The translations under genes were made by a program, and so were the position numbers. This document shows, piece after piece, positions 21,361 through 30,353 of a DNA stretch of 64,000 nt. The DNA is taken from contig NZ_CP114599.1 of NCBI RefSeq assembly GCF_027286305.1, positions 4,225,990-4,289,989 of the forward strand, in the 5' to 3' direction. Below the pieces are notes generated by a model. It searched no databases and was not told the DNA's origin. It was given only the letters and a program-made list of their open reading frames with translations. The DNA is from Phenylobacterium sp. NIBR 498073 (lineage in GTDB: Bacteria; Pseudomonadota; Alphaproteobacteria; Caulobacterales; Caulobacteraceae). Every line of letters begins with the position of its first letter. Position 1 is the first letter of the stretch.

Positions 21361-21987
21361 ATGGACGCCCTCGCCGCCGCCTTCGTCTGGTTCGACTACG
21401 CCGCCGTCGCCGTGTTCGGCGCCACCGGGGCGCTGGCGGCGGCCCAACGCAAGCATGACATCGTCACCTTCGCCTTCTTCGCCGCGGTGACCGGCGTCGG
21501 CGGCGGGACCATGCGCGACCTCTTGATCGAGGCGCCGGTCTTCTGGGTGCAGCGGCCGAGCTACATCATGGTCTGCATCGCCGCGGCGGCGGCGGTGTGG
21601 ATCTTCGGGACGGGCCCCGGGCGGATGCGGGTGCTGCTGTGGCTCGATGCGCTTGGCATGGCCGCCTACAGCGTGGTCGGTGCGGCCAAGGCCCTGGCGC
21701 TCGGCGTGCCGCCGTTCTCCGCCGTGCTGATGGGCGTGATGACCGCCTGCTTCGGCGGCATCGTCCGCGACGTGCTGGCCCACGAACCCTCGGTGCTGCT
21801 GCGGCGGGAGATCTATGTGACCTGCGCCCTGGCCGGGGCGAGCCTGTTCGTCGTGCTCTACGTGCTGGGGGTCCGCGGCCTCTGGCCGGGCGCCGCGGGC
21901 TTCGCCGCCGCCTTCGCCGTGCGCGCCGGGGCCATCCGTTGGGGCTGGACCCTGCCGGCCTTTCCCGGACGGGGCAAGGCGGAGTAG
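21361..21987 (+). CDS. TRIC cation channel family protein (UPF0126/YicG)
   Basis: 208 residues with seven hydrophobic segments and an internal duplication: ATGALAAAQRKHDIVTFAFFAAVTGVGGGTMRDLL in the first half and GMAAYSVVGAAKAL with ACFGGIVRDVLAHE in the second. The two GGxxRDxL signatures define the UPF0126/TRIC-type channels, bacterial relatives of trimeric intracellular cation channels. Divergent from ftsY by 47 bp. Confidence 0.93.
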   Translation: MDALAAAFVWFDYAAVAVFGATGALAAAQRKHDIVTFAFFAAVTGVGGGTMRDLLIEAPVFWVQRPSYIMVCIAAAAAVWIFGTGPGRMRVLLWLDALGMAAYSVVGAAKALALGVPPFSAVLMGVMTACFGGIVRDVLAHEPSVLLRREIYVTCALAGASLFVVLYVLGVRGLWPGAAGFAAAFAVRAGAIRWGWTLPAFPGRGKAE

Positions 21988-22015
21988 TTCCCGCACCGAT
22001 CGAGATCGCGCGATC

Positions 22016-23326
22016 TCAGAGAACGGCGGCGATCGCCCGCGTCCCGTCATGACCGGTGACCCGCATCGGCGCGACGCCGCCGATCGCGGCCGCGCCGGTG
22101 AAGGCGATCTCGGTGAAGTCCTCGGCCCGCGCCACGCCCTCGCGCTCGACCAGGCCCATCAGGGTCCGGCCGACCTGGCGGTCCAGATGCCGGACCAGCG
22201 CCGCCTCGCCGGCCGCGCGCAGCCGGGCCGCACGCGCCTTGATCACCGGCCGCTGCAGCTGCGGCATCCGCGCGGCGGGCGTGCCAGGACGCGGGCTGAA
22301 CGGGAAGACGTGCAGGAACGACAGCTCGGCCGCCTCGACCAGCGCCAGGGTGTTCTCGAACATCTCGTCGGTTTCGGTCGGGAAGCCGGCGATCAGGTCG
22401 GCGCCGAAGGCGACGTCGGGGCGCACCGCGCGCACGCCGGCCACCAGCTTCAGGGCGTCGGCCCGGCTGTGACGACGCTTCATGCGCTTGAGGATCATGT
22501 CGTCGCCGGCCTGGAGCGACAGGTGCAGATAGGGCATCAACCGGCGGTCCTCGGCCAGCACCCGCATCAGGTCCGGGTCGATCTCGGCCGCGTCGATCGA
22601 CGACAGCCGCAGCCGCGGCAGATCGGGGACCAGCTTCAGGATCCGGGCGACCAGCTGGCCGAGCGTCGGCTGGCCGGGCAGGTCAGCGCCCCAGCTGGTC
22701 ACGTCGACCCCGGTCAGCACCACTTCCTGATAGCCCTGGGCGGCCAGCTTGCGGGCCTGCTCGACCACCTCGCCGGCCGGGGCCGAGCGCGAGTTTCCGC
22801 GGCCATACGGGATGATGCAGAAGGTGCAGCGGTGGTCGCAGCCGTTCTGGACCTCGACATAGGCCCGGGCGCGGTCCTTCAGCCCGTCGATCAGATGACC
22901 GGCGGTCTCGCGCACGCTCATGATGTCGTTGACGCGGACCTTGCCCTCGGGGACCCGGTCGGCATAGGCGCCGGCCTGGGACTTCTCGGCGTTGCCGAGC
23001 ACCAGGTCGACCTCGGCCATGGCGGCGAAGGCGGCCGGATCGATCTGCGCCGCGCAGCCGGTGACGATCAGCTTGGCGGCGGGGTTCTCGCGCCGCGCCT
23101 TGCGGATCGCCTGGCGCGCCTGGCGCACGGCCTCACCCGTCACCGCGCAGGTGTTGAAGACGATGGCGTTCGAAAGCCCGTCCTCAGCGGCGCGGGCGCG
23201 GATGACCTCGCTTTCATAGGCGTTCAGCCGGCAGCCGAAGGTGACGATGTCGACGCCGGTCGCATCGGCCGGCGCCACGTGCGGCGTCAGCTCGAAGTTA
23301 TCGGTGATGTCGTGCTCGGCGCTCAC
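22016..23326 (-). CDS. mtaB: tRNA t6A37 methylthiotransferase MtaB
   Basis: 436 residues. N-terminal UPF0004 domain (VDIVTFGCRLNAYESE, FNTCAVTGEA, VTGCAAQIDP with cluster Cys), radical-SAM core CDHRCTFCIIPYGRGNSR (CxxxCxxC), and a short C-terminal TRAM-like part. It converts t6A to ms2t6A at position 37 of tRNA. NTCAVT is the MtaB-type variant rather than MiaB's. I set the GTG start at 23326, overlapping the dapF stop (GTGA); the longer frame into dapF is not credible. Confidence 0.94.
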   Translation of the reverse strand: MSAEHDITDNFELTPHVAPADATGVDIVTFGCRLNAYESEVIRARAAEDGLSNAIVFNTCAVTGEAVRQARQAIRKARRENPAAKLIVTGCAAQIDPAAFAAMAEVDLVLGNAEKSQAGAYADRVPEGKVRVNDIMSVRETAGHLIDGLKDRARAYVEVQNGCDHRCTFCIIPYGRGNSRSAPAGEVVEQARKLAAQGYQEVVLTGVDVTSWGADLPGQPTLGQLVARILKLVPDLPRLRLSSIDAAEIDPDLMRVLAEDRRLMPYLHLSLQAGDDMILKRMKRRHSRADALKLVAGVRAVRPDVAFGADLIAGFPTETDEMFENTLALVEAAELSFLHVFPFSPRPGTPAARMPQLQRPVIKARAARLRAAGEAALVRHLDRQVGRTLMGLVEREGVARAEDFTEIAFTGAAAIGGVAPMRVTGHDGTRAIAAVL

Positions 23327-24150
23327 GGCAGGGTTCCGGTGAAATCCACCTGGGCGGGGCCGGTCATGATCACATGGCCGTCGCTCTCGCGCCACTCGAT
23401 GACCAGCTCGCCGCCGTCCAGCACCAGGGTCGCCTTGCGATCCACGAGGCCGCGGCGATAGGAGGCCACCAGCGCCGCGCAGGCGCCGGTGCCGCAGGCC
23501 TTGGTCAGGCCCGCGCCGCGTTCCCACACTTTCAGCCGGATGCGGTCGCGGGCGACGATCTGGGCGAAGCCGACATTGACGCCCTCCGGGAACAGCCGGT
23601 GATGCTCGATCATCGGGCCGACCTGCACCACCGGCGCAGCCTCGGCGTCCGGCACGAAGAACACCACGTGCGGATTGCCCATCGAGACGCAGCCGGGCGT
23701 GTGCAGGATCGGATCGTCGATGGGGCCGACCTGCAGCTCTATGCCGCGGGTGTCCATCTCCTCCTCCAGCGGGATCTGCCGCCAGTCGAGGCCCGGCTCG
23801 CCCATGTCGACGCTGACGATCTTGTCGCCGGCGCGGGTCGCGGTCAGCAGGCCGCCTTGAGTCTCGATCACCGCCTGGTCGCGACCAGAGGCCTCCATCA
23901 GCAGCCAGCCGACGCAGCGGCTGGCGTTGCCGCAGGCCCCGACCTCGTCGCCGTCGGCGTTCCAGAACCGCACGCGAGCGTCAGCTTTTTCCGACGGCTC
24001 TATAGAAACCAGCTGATCGCAGCCGACCCCGGCCTGGCGGTCGGCGATCGCGCGCACCTCCGCCGCAGTGGGCGCGAAGGGGGCGGTGCGGGCCTCGACC
24101 ACGACGAAGTCGTTGCCGAGCCCGTTCATCTTCAGGAACGGACGGCTCAT
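23323..24150 (-). CDS. dapF: Diaminopimelate epimerase
   Basis: 275 residues. Both catalytic cysteines are present in their motifs: ACGNASRC (Cys73) and KACGTGACAA (Cys219). N-terminal FLKMNGLGNDFVVVE is typical. The enzyme interconverts LL- and meso-diaminopimelate for lysine and peptidoglycan synthesis. It is translationally coupled to mtaB, a pairing common in alphaproteobacteria. Divergent from the prolyl oligopeptidase gene. Confidence 0.97.
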   Translation of the reverse strand: MSRPFLKMNGLGNDFVVVEARTAPFAPTAAEVRAIADRQAGVGCDQLVSIEPSEKADARVRFWNADGDEVGACGNASRCVGWLLMEASGRDQAVIETQGGLLTATRAGDKIVSVDMGEPGLDWRQIPLEEEMDTRGIELQVGPIDDPILHTPGCVSMGNPHVVFFVPDAEAAPVVQVGPMIEHHRLFPEGVNVGFAQIVARDRIRLKVWERGAGLTKACGTGACAALVASYRRGLVDRKATLVLDGGELVIEWRESDGHVIMTGPAQVDFTGTLP

Positions 24151-24225
24151 GGCCGGGGCTATATAGGCGAGCTGCGATCACCTTGCACGCGACAAGCCCA
24201 GCCGGCCCCGCTAAGCGTAACCGCC

Positions 24226-26283
24226 ATGAAGCTTGTTACAGCAGCGCTTTTTGGCGCTCTCCTCGCCACCCCGGCCGCCGCCTTCGCGCAACCCGCCGAC
24301 CCGTTCATCTGGCTTGAGGACATCGACAGCCCGCGCGCGATGGCCTGGGTCGAGGCCCAGAACGCCAAGACCCTGGCGCGGCTGGAGGGCGACGCCCGCT
24401 ACCAGACCTTCCTCACCGAAGGCCGGGCGATCCTCACCGCCACCGACCGGATCCCGAAGCCGGCCTTCCGGGCGGGCGGCGTCGACAACTTCTGGCAGGA
24501 CGCGACCAACACCCACGGGATCTGGCGCCACGCCTCCCTCGCCTCCTATCGCAGCGCCGCGCCGACCTGGGACGTCGTGCTGGACATCGACAAGCTGGCC
24601 AAGGACGAGGGCCGCAACTGGTTCTGGAAGGGCGCCACCTGCCTGAAGCCGGACCAGACCCGCTGCCTCGTGCGGCTGTCGAACGGCGGCGGCGACGCGG
24701 TTGAGTTGCGCGAGTTCGACACCGTGACCAAGACCTTCGTCGAGGGCGGCTTCCGCTCGCCCGAGGGCAAGCAGGACGCCGAGTGGATCGACGCCGACAC
24801 CCTGGTCGCCTGGCGCGAATGGACGCCCGGCGAGGTCACGGCCTCCGGCTACGCCAACGTGGTCAAGATCCTCAAGCGCACCGGCGAGGCGACCGAAATC
24901 TTCCGCGGCGAGAAGAGCGACGTCTGGGCCAACGCCAGCGTGCTGCGCGGCGAAGGCGGCAAGACCGACGGCGTGCTGATCCAGCGCGGCCTGACCTTCT
25001 TTGAGTCCGAGTACTCGCTCTATGTCGACGGCCGCCTGACCCCGGTCGCCCTGCCCAAGAAGGCCGAGTTCAAGGCCTATGTGGACGGGCGGATGATCTT
25101 CACCCTGCAGGAGGCCTGGAACGGCTTCGGGGCCGGGGCGCTGATCGCCTATGACCCCAAGGATCTCGCCGCGGGGCCGGCGCTGGTCTTCCAACCCGGC
25201 CCGCGCCAGGCGATCCAGGCCGTCGTCGACACCAAGGGTCTGCTGGCGGTCGAGCTGCTGGAAGACGTGAAGGGCGCGGTCGACGTCTACGATCTGAAGA
25301 ACGGCAAGTGGACCGCGCGGCGACTGGCCCTGCCCAAGGGCGAGACGCTGACGATCCTCTCGACCTCCGGCCAGGACGACCAGCTGTTCGTCGGGGCCGA
25401 AGGCTTCCTGACGCCAACGAGCCTGTGGCTGGCCGACGGCGCGACCGGCAAGGCGCAAAAGCTGAAGGCGCTGCCGGCCCGCTTCGACGCCAGCAAGGAT
25501 CAGGTCGACCAGTTCTGGGCGACCTCGTCGGACGGGACCAAGATCCCCTACTTCGTAGTCCGGCCGAAGGGCGCCAAGCTGGACGGGTCGATCCCGACCA
25601 TCATGTACGGCTACGGCGGGTTCGAGGTCGCCAAGCCGCCGATCTATATCCCCGAGATGGGCAAGATCTGGCTGGAGCGCGGCGGCGCCTATGTGATCGC
25701 CAACATCCGCGGCGGCGGCGAGTTCGGCCCGGCCTGGCACCAGGCGGTGCTGCGCGACAAGCGCCAGCTGGCGTTCGACGACTTCGCCGCGGTCGCCCGC
25801 GACCTGGAGGCGCGCAAGATCACCTCGGCCCGGCGGCTCGGCATCTACGGCCGCTCCAACGGCGGGGTGCTGACCACCGTCTCGATGACCCAGCATCCGG
25901 AGCTGTGGACCGCGGTGGTGGTCGAGAGCCCGCTGGTCGACATGCTGCGCTACCACAAGCTCTCGGCGGGCGCCTCGTGGGTCGGCGAGTACGGGAACCC
26001 GGACGTGGCCGAAGACCACGCCTTCATCGCCAAGTACGACGGCTACCTGAACCTGAAGCCCGGCCAGGCCTATCCCGAGCCCTACGTCACCACCAACACG
26101 CGCGACGACCGGGTGCACCCCGGCCACGCCCGCAAGTTCGCGGCGAAGCTCGAGGCTCTCGGCTACCCCTACCTCTATTTCGAGAACACCTTCGGCGGCC
26201 ACTCCAACGACGCCGACCCGGAGATGAACGCCCAACGCTGGGCCCGGCACTATGTCTACCTGGCCCAGAAGCTGATGGACTGA
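24226..26283 (+). CDS. Exported prolyl oligopeptidase family protein (S9)
   Basis: 685 residues. A signal peptide (cleaved near AFA-QP) precedes the S9A N-terminus FIWLEDIDSPRAMAWVEAQN, a seven-bladed propeller region (about 80-420), and an alpha/beta hydrolase domain. The catalytic Ser is in YGRSNGGVLTT, the Asp in NTRDDRVHPGHARKF and the His in FGGHSNDAD. It should cleave proline-containing peptides in the periplasm or outside. The much longer upstream open frame is antisense to dapF and is not coding. Confidence 0.93.
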   Translation: MKLVTAALFGALLATPAAAFAQPADPFIWLEDIDSPRAMAWVEAQNAKTLARLEGDARYQTFLTEGRAILTATDRIPKPAFRAGGVDNFWQDATNTHGIWRHASLASYRSAAPTWDVVLDIDKLAKDEGRNWFWKGATCLKPDQTRCLVRLSNGGGDAVELREFDTVTKTFVEGGFRSPEGKQDAEWIDADTLVAWREWTPGEVTASGYANVVKILKRTGEATEIFRGEKSDVWANASVLRGEGGKTDGVLIQRGLTFFESEYSLYVDGRLTPVALPKKAEFKAYVDGRMIFTLQEAWNGFGAGALIAYDPKDLAAGPALVFQPGPRQAIQAVVDTKGLLAVELLEDVKGAVDVYDLKNGKWTARRLALPKGETLTILSTSGQDDQLFVGAEGFLTPTSLWLADGATGKAQKLKALPARFDASKDQVDQFWATSSDGTKIPYFVVRPKGAKLDGSIPTIMYGYGGFEVAKPPIYIPEMGKIWLERGGAYVIANIRGGGEFGPAWHQAVLRDKRQLAFDDFAAVARDLEARKITSARRLGIYGRSNGGVLTTVSMTQHPELWTAVVVESPLVDMLRYHKLSAGASWVGEYGNPDVAEDHAFIAKYDGYLNLKPGQAYPEPYVTTNTRDDRVHPGHARKFAAKLEALGYPYLYFENTFGGHSNDADPEMNAQRWARHYVYLAQKLMD

Positions 26284-26315
26284 GGCAATCCCCCAGCTGG
26301 AGAGCATCTGAGAAA

Positions 26316-26430
26316 CTCCCTCGCCCCCTTGGGGGAGAGGGTTGGGGTGAGGGGGCCTGCTGACTCCGCAGAGCGTCGCTCCGCGCCGCAAACCCCTCAC
26401 CCTGCCCTCTCCCCTCAAGTGGGGAGAGGG
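26316..26430. repeat. Large palindromic intergenic element (GGGGAGAGGG type)
   Basis: Arms of about 22-24 nt, purine-rich GGGGAGAGGGT/GGGGTGAGGGG (26331-26354) and CCCCTCACCCT/GCCCTCTCCCC (26393-26414), flank a 40-nt centre. Small hairpins (CCCCCTTGGGGG and CCCCTCAAGTGGGG) sit at each end. It resembles dispersed palindromic repeats common in alphaproteobacterial intergenic DNA. It lies between convergent genes and could also stop transcription from both sides. Confidence 0.8.
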
Positions 26431-26464
26431 AAACGGTTGGCACTACAGTCCTCTAGACAGGCCG

Positions 26465-28720
26465 CTAGAACGCGTAGCGCCCGACCAGCTGGAACACCGG
26501 ACCGGCCTTCTCGCTCTCGACCTCGTACTCGTCGAAGTCGCGGCTGCGCTGTTCTTCGATCGTGTTGAACTTGTTGAAGGTCTCTTCCTTCTTGGCGTCG
26601 AGCAGGTTCGAGCCGGTCAGACGCAGCACGAAGTTCTGGCCGAAGCGCTTTTCGACGAACACCTCCAGGTCGGCGCCGTAGCTGGTGGTGACCTCCTCGC
26701 CGACGATGCGGCCGAAGGCGTCGCCCTGCTTGCGATAGGTGGCCCCGAACGCCGCACCCCAGGTGGGCAGGTCCTGGATGAAGCCGACATTGAACACGTA
26801 CTTCGACTGGTCGTTGAACCGGCGCGAGCCGAACGGGTCGTCGATTTCGCTGTCCAGCCAGGAGTAGTTGAGGAACACGCCGGTGTGCTCCATCCCGAAC
26901 ATGGTGAGCGGGGTCGAGAGGTCGAGTTCGACGCCCCAGACCGAGCCGTCGCCGGCGTTGCGGGCGGTGAGCAGGAAGGTGTCCTCGCCCTCGCTGCCCT
27001 CGACGCCGGTGTTGGCCACTTCGATCAGGTCCGAGACCTTGCGGTAGAACAGGTTCACCCCGGCGACGCCGCGGGTCCCGAGCCGGCGCTCATAGCCGAG
27101 GTCCAGGCCCCAGGCGGTCTCCGGCTTCAGGTCCGGATTGCCGACGAAGTCGTTGTCGCCCATCTCGGCCAGCAGCACCGCCGGCGAGATCTGGCCAAAG
27201 CCTGGGCGGCGGACGGTGCGCGCCACCGAGGCGTTGATCCGGTCGTCCTCCGAGAGGCTGTAGCGCAGGTGCGCCGAGGGCAGCAGGAACTGGTAGTCCT
27301 TGTCCACCGTGCGGTCCGCGGCCGGTGCGGTCTCGTCGGTGATCTTGCTGCTGGTGGTCTCGTAGCGCAGGCCCGCTTCCCACTTCAGCGCGTCCTGGCC
27401 GCCGGAGAACATCAGGTAGGGATCGATCCGCGTCTCCTCAATCTTGTTGACCCCGCCCGGAACCGGCAGGAACGGACCATAGACGCCCGGCAGGGTCGGC
27501 CGCGCGGCCGGCGGATTGGGGATCGTCACCCGGTTGCGGTCGGTCGTGATGTCGGTGTCGCGGTTCTTGTCGACGAACTGCACGCCGAACTCGACCGTCG
27601 CGAAGCCAAGCTCGCGCTCGTGCTCGATCGCCAGCGACAGCTCCTTGTCCTTCAGCCGCGAGTGGGTGAGGTCGCCGGTGAAGCGGTCGTCTTCCGGGAA
27701 CGGGTTGGAGTCGCGGAGGTATTCGTATTCCTCCTCGATCTCGTCCTGCTGGTCGTTGAAGACCGCGTAGCCGGCCTTGAAGCGGGTCTTGCCGCCGAAC
27801 ATCTCGCGGGTGAACTTGCCGTTCAGCGACCAGTTGTCGGTGGTGATGTCGACATTGTTGTCGTTGGTGACCGAGAGATCCCGATTGCGGATATTGCCGT
27901 CCTGGTACTCCCAGGAGTCCTCGTCGGCGAACCGGTCGGTGCGCACGAACAGACCCGATAGCTCCAGGTCCCCGCCGCCGACCTGAACCTCGTAAGCGGC
28001 GTTGAAGGTATAGTCCGTGCCGTTGCGGGTGTCGGATTGCACCTCGATGTTGTCGAGGGCGCCGCCCGGCTCGTCATAGCGCCAGCTCGTCTTCTCCTTG
28101 GGATTGCGGCGTCCCTGGATGCTGGCGCCGACCAGCAGCCGGCCAGGTCCGGCCTGACCGGACCAGACGCCGCCGAGGGTCTCGCGCACGCGCCCGTCGT
28201 TGAGCAGAATGGCGCCGGCGCGCAGATAGCCGCCGTCCAGGGTCTGGCTGTCGCGCAGCACGATGTTCAGGGCGCCGGCCACGGCGTCGCCGCTGCGGTT
28301 GGCGCTGGCCGAGCGCACGACCTCGATGCGCTCGATCAGTTCGGCCGGGATGCGGTCGACGAAGAACGAACGGTCAAGACCGGCGCCGGGCACCCGCTCG
28401 CCGTTGATCAGGATCTGGGTGTAGCCGGGGTCCAGGCCGCGCAGCCGCGCGCCGTCGCTCTCCAGCACGTCGGACAGGAAGGCGACGCTGGGCACGCGCT
28501 TCATGGCGTCGCCGGCGGTCAGCGGCTCGAACCGCTGGAAGTACTCAAGGCCGTAGGACAGGGCCGGCGCCACCGTCTCGGTGCGGTCGCGGAAGGCGAT
28601 CTCGCCGGTGACGATCAGTTCCGATACCGGCGTGGCGTCGGCCGCGTCATCGGCCAGGGCGGGCGTGGCCAGCGCAAGCGGCGCCATCGCCGCGCAGGCG
28701 AGCAGTGAAAGTCGCGTCAT
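26465..28720 (-). CDS. TonB-dependent outer membrane receptor
   Basis: 751 residues. Signal peptide (to about residue 23), a TonB-box-like SELIVTGE, then a plug domain with LRGLDPGYTQILINGERVPG and RIEVVRSASANRSGDAVAGALNIVLR. A long beta barrel of aromatic strands ends in VGRYAF with the terminal Phe of outer membrane proteins. It should import a ligand using TonB energy. It is divergent from a phytase lipoprotein gene, which suggests phytate or inositol-phosphate products as ligand. Start at 28720 chosen by signal peptide. Confidence 0.93.
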   Translation of the reverse strand: MTRLSLLACAAMAPLALATPALADDAADATPVSELIVTGEIAFRDRTETVAPALSYGLEYFQRFEPLTAGDAMKRVPSVAFLSDVLESDGARLRGLDPGYTQILINGERVPGAGLDRSFFVDRIPAELIERIEVVRSASANRSGDAVAGALNIVLRDSQTLDGGYLRAGAILLNDGRVRETLGGVWSGQAGPGRLLVGASIQGRRNPKEKTSWRYDEPGGALDNIEVQSDTRNGTDYTFNAAYEVQVGGGDLELSGLFVRTDRFADEDSWEYQDGNIRNRDLSVTNDNNVDITTDNWSLNGKFTREMFGGKTRFKAGYAVFNDQQDEIEEEYEYLRDSNPFPEDDRFTGDLTHSRLKDKELSLAIEHERELGFATVEFGVQFVDKNRDTDITTDRNRVTIPNPPAARPTLPGVYGPFLPVPGGVNKIEETRIDPYLMFSGGQDALKWEAGLRYETTSSKITDETAPAADRTVDKDYQFLLPSAHLRYSLSEDDRINASVARTVRRPGFGQISPAVLLAEMGDNDFVGNPDLKPETAWGLDLGYERRLGTRGVAGVNLFYRKVSDLIEVANTGVEGSEGEDTFLLTARNAGDGSVWGVELDLSTPLTMFGMEHTGVFLNYSWLDSEIDDPFGSRRFNDQSKYVFNVGFIQDLPTWGAAFGATYRKQGDAFGRIVGEEVTTSYGADLEVFVEKRFGQNFVLRLTGSNLLDAKKEETFNKFNTIEEQRSRDFDEYEVESEKAGPVFQLVGRYAF

Positions 28721-28810
28721 GGGGTCCCCCGACAAGCGGGGCGGTTGACCTCACCCCACGCAGCATGATTTGCAGCGCAGGGGATATATCTTGCACGCGG
28801 AGTGGGGCCA

Positions 28811-29911
28811 GTGACGGTTTATAAGAAGAAAATTTTCAGTTTTGTGACAATCGTCGCAATTTCATCCCTCGCCATGGGATGCGCCGCCATCGACCCGGAA
28901 AGCGTCTCGGACTCCGCCGGCATGACGCTGGGAACCGGGACCCCGGTGCTCGCGGCCGGCGAGACCGCGGCGGTCGGCACCACCGCGCGCGACGCGGCCG
29001 ACGACCCGGAAATCTGGGCCGACCCGCGCGATCCCTCGCGCGGCGTGATCTTCGGCACCGACAAGAAGGCCGGGCTCTACGTCTACGACCTGGCCGGCAA
29101 GGATCGTCAGTTCCTGGCCGAGGGGCCGTTGAACAATGTCGACCTGCGGGACGGCTTCACCGTGAACGGCAAGGCCCAGGTGCTGGTCGGGGCCAGCGAC
29201 CGCCGCGGGACGATCGCCTTCTATCTGCTCGATCCCGACAGCCTGGCGGTGACGCCCTGGGGCCGCACGCCGGTCAAGGTCAGCGAACCTTACGGCTTCT
29301 GCATGGGCAGGGTCGGCGGCGAGACGGTCGCGGTGATGGTCGGCAAGGACGGCGACGTCGCCCAGTTCACGGTCAGCGACCAGAGCGGCAAGCCGGCGGT
29401 GCGGCTGACCCGCAGCTTTGCAGTCGGCTCGCAGGCCGAAGGCTGCGTCGTCGACGATGCGGCGGGCGTGCTCTACGTCGCCGAGGAGGCCAAGGGCATC
29501 TGGCGCTACAGCCTCGACCCCGCCAGCGGCGGGGCCCGCACCCATTTCGCCCCTGCGCCCAGCGACATCCTCAAGCCGGACGTCGAGGGCCTGACCCTGC
29601 TGCGCGAGGGCGGCGCGACCTATCTGCTGGCCTCCAGCCAGGGCGACAGCGCCTTCGCTGTGTGGCGGGTGGACGGGGCCGAGCCGGCCTATGCCGGCCG
29701 CTTCTCGATCGTGCCGGGGGCGGGCGTGGACGCGGTCACCGGCACCGACGGTCTGGCCGCGCTGGGCGGCCCGGTCGGGGTGTTTCCCGAAGGCCTGATC
29801 GTGGTGCAGGACGACGCCGACACCGACGGCGAGACCACCGGCCCGCGCGCCCGCCAGAACTTCAAGCTGGTCGACTGGCGCGCCGTGAAGTCGGCGTTGG
29901 GGATCAGGTAA
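28811..29911 (+). CDS. Beta-propeller phytase, lipoprotein
   Basis: About 366 residues from a GTG start. The lipobox SSLAMGC (Cys near residue 23) marks a lipoprotein. The body matches beta-propeller (3-)phytases: ARDAADDPEIWADPRDPSRGVIFGTDKKAGLYVYDL, the NNVDLRDGF calcium-site strand, PYGFCMGR, QAEGCVVDDAAGVLYVAEEAKGIWRY and DVEGLTLL. It hydrolyses phytate with calcium. GGAG and GGGG lie just upstream of 28811; a GTG at 28802 is an alternative start. Paired with the divergent TonB receptor. Confidence 0.9.
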   Translation: MTVYKKKIFSFVTIVAISSLAMGCAAIDPESVSDSAGMTLGTGTPVLAAGETAAVGTTARDAADDPEIWADPRDPSRGVIFGTDKKAGLYVYDLAGKDRQFLAEGPLNNVDLRDGFTVNGKAQVLVGASDRRGTIAFYLLDPDSLAVTPWGRTPVKVSEPYGFCMGRVGGETVAVMVGKDGDVAQFTVSDQSGKPAVRLTRSFAVGSQAEGCVVDDAAGVLYVAEEAKGIWRYSLDPASGGARTHFAPAPSDILKPDVEGLTLLREGGATYLLASSQGDSAFAVWRVDGAEPAYAGRFSIVPGAGVDAVTGTDGLAALGGPVGVFPEGLIVVQDDADTDGETTGPRARQNFKLVDWRAVKSALGIR

Positions 29912-29921
29912 CAGCCCTAGC

Positions 29922-30041
29922 TGTCATCCCGGCTTGCGAAGCAAGAACGGGACACATGAACACCCGATCTCTCAGTGCGTGCTCGGCGCCATCCGGCGCG
30001 AATGGGTCCCGGTCTTCAGCTACGCCGAAACCGGGATGACA
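29922..30041 (+). repeat. TGTCATCCCGG palindromic element (copy 2)
   Basis: 120 bp bounded by TGTCATCCCGG and CCGGGATGACA, with inner hairpins (GCGAAGC, and GGTCCCGGTCTTC with its partner) and the asymmetric core CATGAACACC that gives orientation. It lies between the convergent phytase and DUF2218 genes. Confidence 0.9.
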
Positions 30042-30048
30042 TTTTGAA

Positions 30049-30336
30049 TCACGCCCCGCGCCGCCATTCCACGGCCATCTCCGGCTCTCGGAAGGCGAAG
30101 CGCTTGAGGTGGCTGTCCATCACCTTTTCCAGGCGCGACAGGCTTTCGGGATCGCCCGCGCGGGCCACCATCATCAGGGTCTCGGGCGCGGCGCGCAAAG
30201 CCGCCTCGCCCATTTCGAAGGTGATCTTGCCCTCGTGGTCGTTCCACTCGGCCGGGACCTTGTGGCCGAAGTGCTTGCAGAGCTGCACCATGTAGCGGCC
30301 GGCGTTGGCCGTGGGCACCGTGGCGCTCGATTTCAT
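30049..30336 (-). CDS. DUF2218 domain-containing protein
   Basis: 95 residues: TANAGRYMVQLCKHFGHKVPAEWNDHEGKITFEMGEAAL and a C-terminal LKRFAFREPEMAVEW match DUF2218, a small domain often linked to siderophore-interacting reductases. Start at 30336 is favoured because GGAGG lies 5 bases upstream (within the alternative upstream ATG frame). It follows the PadR gene by 17 bp, likely one operon. Iron or metal handling is inferred. Confidence 0.9.
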   Translation of the reverse strand: MKSSATVPTANAGRYMVQLCKHFGHKVPAEWNDHEGKITFEMGEAALRAAPETLMMVARAGDPESLSRLEKVMDSHLKRFAFREPEMAVEWRRGA

Positions 30337-30353
30337 GACGGCCTCCATCTTGC

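Noticed and set aside
23374..24225. The 284-codon extension of the prolyl oligopeptidase frame
   Set aside because: It lies antisense to dapF; the signal peptide at 24226 marks the true start.
24211..26418. A 735-codon open frame antisense to the prolyl oligopeptidase
   Set aside because: It mirrors the S9 peptidase codons, has no recognisable motif and no ribosome site.
28840..28870. Possible Pho box near the phytase start
   Set aside because: The TTGTGACAATCGTCGCAAT stretch lies inside the coding region and matches the consensus poorly.
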